This document shows positions 1-6,670 of a stretch of 9,608 nucleotides of DNA, one piece after another. The first letter of the stretch is position 1, and each line of letters opens with the position of its first letter. Position numbers and translations under genes: made by a program. The stretch is from the NCBI GenBank assembly GCA_018825765.1, contig JAHKAQ010000041.1, positions 1 to 9,608 on the forward strand, in the 5' to 3' direction. The notes under the pieces are model-generated. The model was given only the letters and a program-made list of their open reading frames with translations. It did no database searches and was not told the origin of the DNA. Origin of the DNA: Patescibacteria group bacterium (GTDB taxonomy: Bacteria; Patescibacteriota; Minisyncoccia; CAIUEV01; JAHKAQ01).

Positions 1-1569
1 CATTTGGGAAAATCAGGCCGAATAGCCATTGCCCACAATGGGATTATAGAGAATTACAGGGAATTAAAAGAAAAACATCTGAAAGGATATAAACTTAATT
101 CACAGACCGACACAGAGATTTTGGCGCATCTTATTGATAAATTTTCAAAAAAGGAAAAAAATTTACAAAAAGCCGTGGAGAGCGCCTTGAAGCTGGTAGA
201 GGGAACTTACGGGCTGGTGGTAATTTCACTTGACGAGCCGGCAAAAATTATCGCCGCGCGTTGCGGCAGTCCCCTGGCTATTGGCGTAGGCAAAGATGAA
301 CATTTCATCGCTTCAGACGCTTCACCCATACTGCCCTACACTAGAAAAATAATTTATCTGGACGACGGCGAAATGGCGGTGGTAACCGGCGAGAACTGTG
401 AATTATTTAGAATTGGCGAAGGAGAGATCAGCAAGGAAATTCAGCACATAGAATGGAACACTGAAGAAGCGCAAAAAGGAGGTTACGCTAATTTTATGCT
501 GAAAGAAATTTATGACCAGCCAGAGGTATATATGGACGCGATTCGGGGTCGGATAAGAGAAAAGGAAGGTTCGGCTCATATGGGCGGCTTCAACATGTCG
601 GACGAACAGGCGAGAAAAATCGAGCGCGTAGTGATGCTGGCTTGCGGAACGGCGTCCTACGCCGGAATGGTGGGTAAATATCTTTTTGAAAAAATGGCGC
701 AGTTGCCCACTGATTGTGAGGTGGGTTCAGAATACCGCTATCGTAATCCTATAGTTGACAAGAAAACGCTTATTTTCGCTATTTCTCAATCCGGGGAAAC
801 ATTGGACACGCTAGCTTCTTTGCGCGAAGCTAAGAGAAAAGGCGGACACGTGCGCGGCATTATAAATGTGATTGGCTCCACGATCGCCAGAGAATCAGAT
901 GGCGGAACCTATATTCACGCCGGGCCGGAATTAGCGGTTGCTTCCACTAAAGCTTTTACCAATATGCTGGCTATTCTCACGCTTTACGCTTTGTATTTTG
1001 GCCGGCTGCATAAAATGTCTTTTGAAACCGGACAGAAAATCGTTCAAGAGTTAAAAGAAATTCCCAAAAAGATGAATGAAGTATTGGGGCAGGCGGAAAA
1101 TTTAAAAAGGCTGGCGAAAAAGTATAAAAAGTATAAGAACATGCTTTTTCTGGGAAGAGGTTTAAATTTTCCCGTAGCCCTGGAAGGGTCGCATAAGTTA
1201 AAGGAAATATCCTATATTCACTCCGAGGCTTATCCGGCCGGAGAAATGAAACACGGGGTGAACGCGCTTTTAGAAAAAGATTTTCCAGTGTTGGGAATCG
1301 CCACCAGAAACAGCTTATATGAAAAAATGATAAGCAATCTGGAAGAAGTTCGGGCCAGAAAATCCCCGCTCATAGTTTTAGCCACAAAAGGAGATGATAA
1401 AGCCAGAGAACTGTCTCACGATGTAATTTATGTGCCGCAAACCATGGAAATCCTTGAACCGTTAATAAACACAATCCCCTTGCAATTATTCGCCTATTAT
1501 CTGGCGGTTGAATTAAAAAGAGACGTGGATCGACCCAGGAATCTGGCGAAAAGCGTGACTGTGGAGTAA
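1..1569 (+). CDS. glmS: Glutamine--fructose-6-phosphate aminotransferase (isomerizing), 5'-truncated by window edge
   Basis: GlmS converts fructose-6-phosphate and glutamine to glucosamine-6-phosphate in the cytoplasm, the first committed step to UDP-GlcNAc and peptidoglycan. The reading frame is already open at base 1 (a His codon matching the end of the NAHPH motif), so the TTG at 4 is an internal Leu codon, not the start. By comparison with the roughly 609-residue E. coli enzyme, about 85 residues are missing, including the catalytic N-terminal Cys. Visible glutaminase residues are HNGIIEN (from 34; the Asn-Gly oxyanion pair) and the Asp of TDTE (109-111). Two SIS sugar-isomerase domains follow: CGT (643-651), SQSGET (784-801), VASTKAFT (937-960), KLKEISYIH with the general-base Glu at 1204-1206, KHG with the ring-opening His at 1252-1254, and the C-terminal LAKSVTVE with the essential Lys at 1549-1551. 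All expected isomerase residues are present, so the enzyme should be functional. yvcK/glmR and a GlmU-like gene follow directly. No glmS ribozyme can be assessed, because the 5' region lies outside the window. Confidence 0.97.
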   Translation, partial: HLGKSGRIAIAHNGIIENYRELKEKHLKGYKLNSQTDTEILAHLIDKFSKKEKNLQKAVESALKLVEGTYGLVVISLDEPAKIIAARCGSPLAIGVGKDEHFIASDASPILPYTRKIIYLDDGEMAVVTGENCELFRIGEGEISKEIQHIEWNTEEAQKGGYANFMLKEIYDQPEVYMDAIRGRIREKEGSAHMGGFNMSDEQARKIERVVMLACGTASYAGMVGKYLFEKMAQLPTDCEVGSEYRYRNPIVDKKTLIFAISQSGETLDTLASLREAKRKGGHVRGIINVIGSTIARESDGGTYIHAGPELAVASTKAFTNMLAILTLYALYFGRLHKMSFETGQKIVQELKEIPKKMNEVLGQAENLKRLAKKYKKYKNMLFLGRGLNFPVALEGSHKLKEISYIHSEAYPAGEMKHGVNALLEKDFPVLGIATRNSLYEKMISNLEEVRARKSPLIVLATKGDDKARELSHDVIYVPQTMEILEPLINTIPLQLFAYYLAVELKRDVDRPRNLAKSVTVE

Positions 1570-1602
1570 AAAGTTTTCTGTCAAATACTATTTTAAAACT
1601 CA

Positions 1603-2592
1603 ATGAATAGAATTAAAAAAATCACTTTTATCGGCGGCACCGGCAGTTCAATAATTGGTAAAGCGGCTAAAGAAATAGAGAATTGGAAGATTAGATTTCT
1701 GGTGGCGCTGGTGGATGACGGCGGAGCAAATGGCCGTCTAAGGGAACAGCTTGACATACCTCCGATGGGAGATATTAGAAAAGCGCTTATTTCTCTTTCA
1801 ACGATGCCGAATGATTTTTCCCGGGCTTTTGAATATCGCTTTGAAAAAGGAGATTTAAAAGAGCATATTATGGGTAATGTTTTTTTGGCCGGAATGTTTT
1901 TAAAATACAGGGACATAAACAGAGTGACCAGGCAAGCTCAGGTTATATTAAAAACAAAAGGCGAGGTTTTTACCACTACCTTAGACAAGACCTGCCTTAA
2001 CGTTAAATATGAAAACGGCAAAATAATAAAGGGAGAAAATACCCTGGATGAAAATCGCGACACAAGCATCGGAAATCCACTGAAATATTTTTTTTCCGGA
2101 AAGATAAAGGTTAATCCGCTGGCGAAAAAGACAATTCTTGACTCTTCTCTTATCGTGCTGGGTCCTGGGGATTTAGGAGCCAACACTATCGCTCCTATTT
2201 TGCCCAAAGGTATAAAAAAAGCGATTGAAGAAACACAGGCGAAAGTCGCCTATATCGGTAATTTAATGACAAAAACCGGGGAAACTCATGATTTTTCCGT
2301 GAATAATTGCGTCGGTTTAATTGAAGGTTATTTAGGTAAAAAAATTGATTATATCCTTTTAAACAACGCGGCTATTCCCCGGGATATCCTGGATCATTAC
2401 AAGAAAGAGAATGAGCGGCCCATGCCCTTTATAAAGGTGGAACTGGAAAAAGGCACCAGAAAAGTATTGGAAGATGATTTAATAGATTTAACCCGGCATG
2501 AAAAATCAAAGATTGATCCCCTGCGCCGCAGTCTGCTTCGCCACGACGGGCAAAAGGTGTTAAAACTTTTGAGAAAAATTTTAAATACTTAG
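1603..2592 (+). CDS. yvcK: YvcK/GlmR family protein (CofD-like fold), UDP-GlcNAc-linked regulator
   Basis: This 329-residue protein belongs to the YvcK/GlmR (UPF0052, CofD-like) family. In Bacillus the family binds UDP-GlcNAc, stimulates GlmS and balances carbon flow between glycolysis and wall synthesis. An in-frame TAA at 1594-1596 bounds the start, so ATG 1603 is the first usable codon. It has no Shine-Dalgarno. Visible family motifs are an N-terminal IGGTGSS loop (normally GGGTGLS), VDDGGANGRLRE (normally DDGGSSGRLR), IPPMGDIRK, HIMGN matching the HSxGN block, GPGDLGANTIAP in place of GPGSLYTSxxPN, and NLMTKTGET. By my recalled alignment, the Bacillus UDP-GlcNAc contacts Tyr265 and Arg301 correspond to Tyr266 and Arg313 (in LRHDGQKV). 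The position of the PrkC phosphorylation site (Thr304) is Gly316. Sitting 33 nt after glmS and 8 nt before a GlmU-like gene, it most likely acts on amino-sugar metabolism. True CofD (F420 synthesis) is less likely because no F420 genes are nearby and the C-terminal RH motif is YvcK-like. Confidence 0.9.
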   Translation: MNRIKKITFIGGTGSSIIGKAAKEIENWKIRFLVALVDDGGANGRLREQLDIPPMGDIRKALISLSTMPNDFSRAFEYRFEKGDLKEHIMGNVFLAGMFLKYRDINRVTRQAQVILKTKGEVFTTTLDKTCLNVKYENGKIIKGENTLDENRDTSIGNPLKYFFSGKIKVNPLAKKTILDSSLIVLGPGDLGANTIAPILPKGIKKAIEETQAKVAYIGNLMTKTGETHDFSVNNCVGLIEGYLGKKIDYILLNNAAIPRDILDHYKKENERPMPFIKVELEKGTRKVLEDDLIDLTRHEKSKIDPLRRSLLRHDGQKVLKLLRKILNT

Positions 2593-2600
2593 TTAAAAAG

Positions 2601-3269
2601 ATGGCAATAAAAAATATTGAGGATTATTTTTCCAACATCCCGCCTGATTTAGGGGAGATTTTTGAAGATAACGAGGAGTTATGGGGAGTTTTAAAGGATC
2701 TGCCTTATTTTATGAAGAAATTCGTGGCTCAAAAGTCAGGGAATAAAGACGCGGTGGTAAAAGGAGTAAAAATAGGGGAAGTCTATATTGATCATGATGT
2801 GTATATTGGCAGGGGAACGGTAATTGAACACGGGGCGATGATAAAAGGTCCGACCTATATTGGAGAAAACTGCGAAATAAGAAGCGGGGCCTATATTCGC
2901 GGCAATGTTTACGTGGCTTCAGGCTCTATGGTGGGTCATGGAGCGGAGATAAAAAACTCAATTTTAATGGGTAAGGCGCACGCCGGCCATTTAAATTATC
3001 TGGGAGACAGTATAATAGGGGCGGGCGTAAATTTAGGCGCGGGGTCGATTTTGGCAAATTTGCGTTTTGACGAGAAAGAAATAAAGATAGCCGGTAAGAA
3101 TACTGGATTGAAAAAAATCGGCGCGATTTTGGGAGATGGGTCGCAACTGGGTTGTAATACGGTTTTGAATCCCGGGGTTATTTTTAAAAAAAATATCTGG
3201 TATTCGGGAAAACCTCTAAAAAGCGGGATTTATAGCAGGAAAAAATTAGAGGAGACGCAGAACTCTTAA
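2601..3269 (+). CDS. Stand-alone left-handed beta-helix acyltransferase, GlmU C-terminal-domain-like
   Basis: This 222-residue protein is probably a glucosamine-1-phosphate N-acetyltransferase or a close relative, acting in the cytoplasm on the route to UDP-GlcNAc. Residues 52-150 and 173-195 are hexapeptide repeats (VYIGRG, TYIGEN, SIIGAG and similar) of a left-handed beta-helix, a fold that normally trimerises. The block AGHLNYLGD closely matches GHLTYLGD of E. coli GlmU. His130 matches the catalytic His363, Tyr133 matches Tyr366, and Asn144 (VNLGAG) matches Asn377. Downstream, ANLRFDEKEI replaces the bacterial NYDG segment, a form I associate with archaeal bifunctional sugar-1-phosphate nucleotidyl/acetyltransferases. 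The whole N-terminal uridyltransferase (Rossmann) domain is absent. Residues 1-45 (IFEDNEELWGVLKDL) look like the linker that joins the two domains in archaeal-type fusions. It starts 8 nt after yvcK with no Shine-Dalgarno. It could instead acetylate another amino sugar, since acceptor specificity cannot be read from sequence. Confidence 0.85.
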   Translation: MAIKNIEDYFSNIPPDLGEIFEDNEELWGVLKDLPYFMKKFVAQKSGNKDAVVKGVKIGEVYIDHDVYIGRGTVIEHGAMIKGPTYIGENCEIRSGAYIRGNVYVASGSMVGHGAEIKNSILMGKAHAGHLNYLGDSIIGAGVNLGAGSILANLRFDEKEIKIAGKNTGLKKIGAILGDGSQLGCNTVLNPGVIFKKNIWYSGKPLKSGIYSRKKLEETQNS

Positions 3270-3278
3270 ATCTAAATT

Positions 3279-5957
3279 GTGGAAAAGCGTTTTAATTTTC
3301 TAAAATACGAAGAGGAAATTTATAAAGCCTGGGAACAGGGCGGGTATTTTAATCCGGATAACCAGAAAAATTGTCGCGCTGTTTTTTCAATAGTTATGCC
3401 GCCGCCCAATGTTACGGGAAATTTGCACGCCGGACACGGCTCAATGCTTGCCATTGAAGATCTTATGGCGCGCTGGGCCAGAATGCGGGGAAAACAGACA
3501 TTGTATTTGCCGGGCACGGATCACGCGGCTATCGCCACTCAAACAAAAGTGGAAAAAGATCTCCTAAAAAGAACCGGGAAAACCCGGCATGATTTTCCCC
3601 GGGAAAAGTTTTTGAAATTGGTTTTAGAATTTATAGATAAGTCAAAAGAAACCATTCATAAACAAATAAGAAGGATGGGGACTTCCTGCGACTGGTCGCG
3701 GGAGGCTTATACTATGGACGAAACCCGGACTAAACTGGTCAGGATGGTGTTTAAAATGATGTTTGACAACGGCCTGATTTACAGGGGAGAAAGGACTGTA
3801 AACTGGTGCCCTGGATGCGCTTCGACCCTGGCCGACGATGAAGTGGAATATAAGAAGGAAAAAGCCAGGCTTTATTATTTAAATTATCCTCTGGCTTCGG
3901 GTAAAGGAAAAATAACCGTGGCAACCACCCGTCCCCAGACAATGCTTGGGGATACGGCTGTGGCGGTAAATCCTAAAGACAAAAGATACCAGAAACTTAT
4001 TGGCAAAGAGGTTTTACTGCCTTTGACGCAAAGGCGGATTCCGGTAATCGCTGAGCCCTATGTTGATTCCGGGTTTGGAACCGGAGCCTTAAAGATAACT
4101 CCGGCGCATGACATGAACGATTATAGAATCGGAATAAAGCATGGCTTAGAAATCAGAAATATATTCAATAAAGACGGCTCTTTTAACCAAAAGGCCGGAA
4201 AGTATCAGGGGCTAAAGGGCGGAGAAAGGCTAAAAAGAATCCTGGTCGATCTTGGAAACCAGAAGGTTTTAGAAAAAATCGAAGATTATGAACACAGTGT
4301 TTCAATTTGCTACCGCTGTGGAACAGCGCTTGAACCTATAACATCCAGACAATGGTTTATCAGCGTTTCAAAAAAAACGCTTAGAGGCAGGAAGGGAAAA
4401 TTGGTTTCCTTAAAACAAAGAGCTTTAGAGGCGGTGCGAGACCGGGAAATAAATATAATACCGGCGCGGTTTAATAAAACCTATAACAGCTGGATGAATA
4501 ACCTGTACGACTGGTGTATTTCCAGGCAAATATGGTTTGGCCACAGGATTCCGGCCTGGTATTGCAAAAAGAAAAATAATGGTTGCGGGCGCATAATGGT
4601 CGAAGTGGATAAGCCAAAAAAATGCGATAAATGCGGAAATAAAAGGCTGGTTCGGGATTCTAATACCCTGGATACCTGGTTTTCCTCGGGAACCTGGACT
4701 TTTTCGGCTCTTTACCAAAAGCCGGAAGAAGTGCGCCTGGGGCAGGATAATGTTTTAGTAAAAAACAACCTTCAAAAAAAATATCACCCCACCACAGTGC
4801 TTGAAACCGGTTATGATATTTTATTTTTTTGGGTGGCGCGCATGATTCTTATGACAACTTACGCGATGAAAGAAGTGCCTTTTAGGAATATTTATCTGCA
4901 TGGTTTAATAAGAGATAAACTGGGGAGAAAGATGAGCAAATCAAAAGGAAATGGAATTGATCCGGTGGATATGATAGAAAAATACGGGGCCGATGCCACG
5001 CGCTTGGGACTTTTACTGGGTAACACGCCGGGTAATGACCTAAGAATTTATGAGGAGAAATTCAGCGGGTTTTCTAAATTTATAACCAAGCTCTGGAATA
5101 TTTCAAAATTTATCATAGAAAATGCTAAAAATGATTCAGACTCCCCTGTTAAATCTCAAGTTTTAACTCCGATTGATTATTATATTTTAGGCCGCTATAA
5201 GAAATTAAGCAGGGAAGTTACAGAGAATTTGGATAATTTTAATTTTTCCCTGGCCGGAGAAAAATTAAAGGATTTTACCTGGAATGATTTGGCTGACTGG
5301 TATATTGAAGTTTCAAAGATTGAGCCGGGAAAGGAAAAGATATTAAAAATGATTTTTAAGGGTCTTTTAAAAATGTGGCATCCGTTTATTCCCTTCGTGA
5401 CTGAAAAAATATGGAGTGAATTCCAGGATAAGAACGTTAAAAAATCAATGCTTATGGCAGAACAGTGGCCAGGAGACGGATTAAGAGGACAAAGGATTGA
5501 TCCGGCCGCGGAAAAACAATATGAAGCGGTAATTGATTTGGTTAAGAAAATAAGAAAAGTGAAAAATTTATATAATATTTCAACTGGCGCGGGAATAAAA
5601 GTAAATATTAAAACCCAGGATAAAAAAACAGACAAACTCATAGAGAGCCAGCGGCATATAATTCAAAAATTAAGCGGTATAGAGGGTTGGACGATAGATA
5701 AAAACAAAAAAACCGGATTATTGTCTTTCGCTTTTACAAAAGGAGTGGTAGAGATGGAATTACCGCGAGGCTTTGATCTGGACGGCCAAAAAAAACTCCT
5801 GCAGAAAGAAATTGAGCGTTTGAAAAATCTTCTAAGGGCGTGCGAGGCTAAACTGGAAAACAGATCTTTTATAAAAAGAGCGCCCAAAGAAATCGTGGAG
5901 AAAGAAAGGCAAAAATTAAAAACACTAGAAAAAAAACTGCAGGAACTAAAACCTTGA
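3279..5957 (+). CDS. valS: Valine--tRNA ligase
   Basis: ValS charges tRNA-Val with valine and hydrolyses mischarged Thr-tRNA-Val in the cytoplasm. The 892 residues fit the family (862 in Thermus, 951 in E. coli). The class I signatures are HAGH (residues 50-53, the HIGH motif, in PPPNVTGNLHAGHG) and KMSKS (551-555). GYDILFFWVARM and NGIDPVDMIEKYGADATR are typical of ValS. The CP1 editing domain shows TTRPQTMLGD (216-225) and AHDMNDY with the editing Asp at 278. Two cysteine sets suggest zinc sites: C177/C180 with C344/C347, and C429/C436 with C449/C452. The anticodon-binding helical domain spans about 610-760, and the tRNA-binding coiled coil about 837-892 with the conserved APKEIVEKER stretch. 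Start: an in-frame TAA at 3273-3275 leaves GTG 3279 as the first standard start. The only purine-rich block (GAGGAG, 3249-3254) is too far upstream to be an ordinary ribosome binding site. It lies 9 nt after the acyltransferase gene, probably in the same operon. Confidence 0.98.
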   Translation: MEKRFNFLKYEEEIYKAWEQGGYFNPDNQKNCRAVFSIVMPPPNVTGNLHAGHGSMLAIEDLMARWARMRGKQTLYLPGTDHAAIATQTKVEKDLLKRTGKTRHDFPREKFLKLVLEFIDKSKETIHKQIRRMGTSCDWSREAYTMDETRTKLVRMVFKMMFDNGLIYRGERTVNWCPGCASTLADDEVEYKKEKARLYYLNYPLASGKGKITVATTRPQTMLGDTAVAVNPKDKRYQKLIGKEVLLPLTQRRIPVIAEPYVDSGFGTGALKITPAHDMNDYRIGIKHGLEIRNIFNKDGSFNQKAGKYQGLKGGERLKRILVDLGNQKVLEKIEDYEHSVSICYRCGTALEPITSRQWFISVSKKTLRGRKGKLVSLKQRALEAVRDREINIIPARFNKTYNSWMNNLYDWCISRQIWFGHRIPAWYCKKKNNGCGRIMVEVDKPKKCDKCGNKRLVRDSNTLDTWFSSGTWTFSALYQKPEEVRLGQDNVLVKNNLQKKYHPTTVLETGYDILFFWVARMILMTTYAMKEVPFRNIYLHGLIRDKLGRKMSKSKGNGIDPVDMIEKYGADATRLGLLLGNTPGNDLRIYEEKFSGFSKFITKLWNISKFIIENAKNDSDSPVKSQVLTPIDYYILGRYKKLSREVTENLDNFNFSLAGEKLKDFTWNDLADWYIEVSKIEPGKEKILKMIFKGLLKMWHPFIPFVTEKIWSEFQDKNVKKSMLMAEQWPGDGLRGQRIDPAAEKQYEAVIDLVKKIRKVKNLYNISTGAGIKVNIKTQDKKTDKLIESQRHIIQKLSGIEGWTIDKNKKTGLLSFAFTKGVVEMELPRGFDLDGQKKLLQKEIERLKNLLRACEAKLENRSFIKRAPKEIVEKERQKLKTLEKKLQELKP

Positions 5958-5982
5958 TATTTTATTTTTTTTTGTTTATAAT
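5954..5982 (+). promoter_or_regulatory. Sigma70-type promoter for the hsp20 unit
   Basis: TTGATA at 5954-5959 (one mismatch to the -35 consensus TTGACA) lies exactly 17 nt before a perfect TATAAT at 5977-5982. The spacer is almost all A/T and includes a nine-T run (5965-5973). The expected transcription start is near 5989, giving a leader of about 35 nt before the hsp20 ATG. The -35 box overlaps the valS stop codon (TGA, 5955-5957). There is no CIRCE-type inverted repeat in the leader. AT-rich DNA gives chance matches, but box quality, exact spacing and position at the only sizeable gap support it. Confidence 0.65.
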
Positions 5983-6004
5983 TTTTGTTATCAAAGCTTA
6001 AACC

Positions 6005-6008
6005 GGAG
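6005..6008 (+). promoter_or_regulatory. Possible ribosome binding site of hsp20, unusually far from the ATG
   Basis: GGAG is the only Shine-Dalgarno-like block in the short leader, but 16 nt separate it from ATG 6025, about twice the usual distance. The spacer contains an all-A/U inverted repeat, AATAAA (6010-6015) and TTTATT (6019-6024) with an AAA loop, directly beside the start codon. No other standard start codon lies in frame between GGAG and 6025. The hairpin is weak, and any regulatory role is speculative. Confidence 0.35.
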
Positions 6009-6024
6009 AAATAAAAAATTTATT

Positions 6025-6639
6025 ATGCCAAAAACAAAAAGGTCATTTATTCAAAGGCTGATAGGGAAAAATTCCGACGCCAATGAAGAGCATGAAATAA
6101 ATTATGGAACAAATTATACAAATGAGCCAGGCCAGGCTCAACCAAGGGGCATGGGCGGAGATATAAACCTAGGCGGAACTGACCCCGGGCCGGCGGCGCA
6201 ACAGGCGGCGGCGCAATACGCGGCTCCTTCCGGCGGACAGCAACAGCCGATTAATATTCAACAGACTGATGAATCCGGGCGGAGTGACAACGACTGGGTG
6301 GCTGATCAGGAAGGCCAGCTGACCATAGACGTTTATCAAACAGAAACTGATATCGTGATAAAATCAACTATCGCCGGGGTAAAGCCCGAGGATCTGGACG
6401 TGCAGATCAACAATGACATGGTTACTATCAAGGGAGAGCGAAAAAATGATTTAGAGGTAAGAGATGAGGATTACTATTATCAGGAATGCTACTGGGGAGC
6501 TTTTTCCCGATCAATTATATTACCGGTTGACGTTCAGGCGAATAAATCCGAAGCTACAATGAAAAATGGAATTTTAACCATAAAATTGCCAAAATCTGAC
6601 TCGGCGCAATCAAGGAAAATTCAAGTCAGGGGATACTAA
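6025..6639 (+). CDS. hsp20: Hsp20/alpha-crystallin family small heat-shock protein
   Basis: This 204-residue protein is an ATP-independent holdase of the small heat-shock family that keeps unfolding proteins soluble, usually as a large cytoplasmic oligomer. The alpha-crystallin domain covers about residues 96-190: QLTIDVYQTETDIVI, IAGVKPEDLDVQINND and TIKGER are typical beta-strands, and the family signature AxxxNGxL is present as A177 to L184 (ATMKNGIL). A C-terminal KIQV (I199-V201) resembles the I-x-I anchor that joins subunits. The N-terminal arm of about 90 residues is long and low in complexity, rich in Gln, Ala, Gly and Pro (about 36-80), and holds a short in-frame DNA repeat. It starts with a basic segment (KTKRSFIQRLIGK). 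The gene has its own promoter immediately upstream. A VanW-type gene follows after 31 nt without a visible terminator, so they may be co-transcribed. Family assignment is secure, but client range is unknown. Confidence 0.94.
   Translation: MPKTKRSFIQRLIGKNSDANEEHEINYGTNYTNEPGQAQPRGMGGDINLGGTDPGPAAQQAAAQYAAPSGGQQQPINIQQTDESGRSDNDWVADQEGQLTIDVYQTETDIVIKSTIAGVKPEDLDVQINNDMVTIKGERKNDLEVRDEDYYYQECYWGAFSRSIILPVDVQANKSEATMKNGILTIKLPKSDSAQSRKIQVRGY
6191..6216 (+). repeat. Short in-frame direct repeat in the Ala/Gln-rich arm of hsp20
   Basis: The 11-nt unit CGGCGGCGCAA occurs at 6191-6201 and again at 6206-6216, exactly 15 nt (five codons) apart, so both copies read in the same frame. Together they encode most of the AAQQAAAQ tract. 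The segment is clearly more GC-rich than its surroundings. It fits local duplication or slippage within a disordered arm rather than a mobile-element repeat. Confidence 0.5.
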
Positions 6640-6670
6640 CAGACCCTTTAAACAAAATCTTGTTATAAAA

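Noticed and set aside
4..6. TTG as a possible start codon of glmS
   Set aside because: The frame is open upstream to base 1 and the residues at the edge align to an internal glutaminase segment, so the gene is cut by the window, not started here.
1572..1600. Inverted repeat AGTTTT / AAAACT between glmS and yvcK
   Set aside because: It is a six-pair A/T-rich stem with a 17-nt loop and no following T-run, expected by chance in AT-rich DNA. It is too weak for a terminator or attenuator call.
5195..5641. A 148-codon open frame on the minus strand
   Set aside because: It lies fully inside valS, shows no recognisable motif and reads like the complement of Lys/Ile-rich codons. Shorter minus-strand frames in glmS, yvcK, valS and across the hsp20/VanW junction fail for the same reason.
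5955..5957. UGA recoded as Gly, as in Gracilibacteria/SR1
   Set aside because: valS ends at UGA exactly where the ValS coiled coil normally ends, only a few codons remain before a TAA, and no other UGA interrupts a gene.
5930..5975. Possible terminator after valS (T-rich run)
   Set aside because: There is no stable GC stem before the T-run, and the run lies in the spacer of a good promoter.
6651..6669. AACAA/TTGTT inverted repeat and TATAAA before the VanW gene
   Set aside because: The stem is only 5 bp, no -35 box lies at the right distance, and a start site from this -10 would fall inside the coding region.
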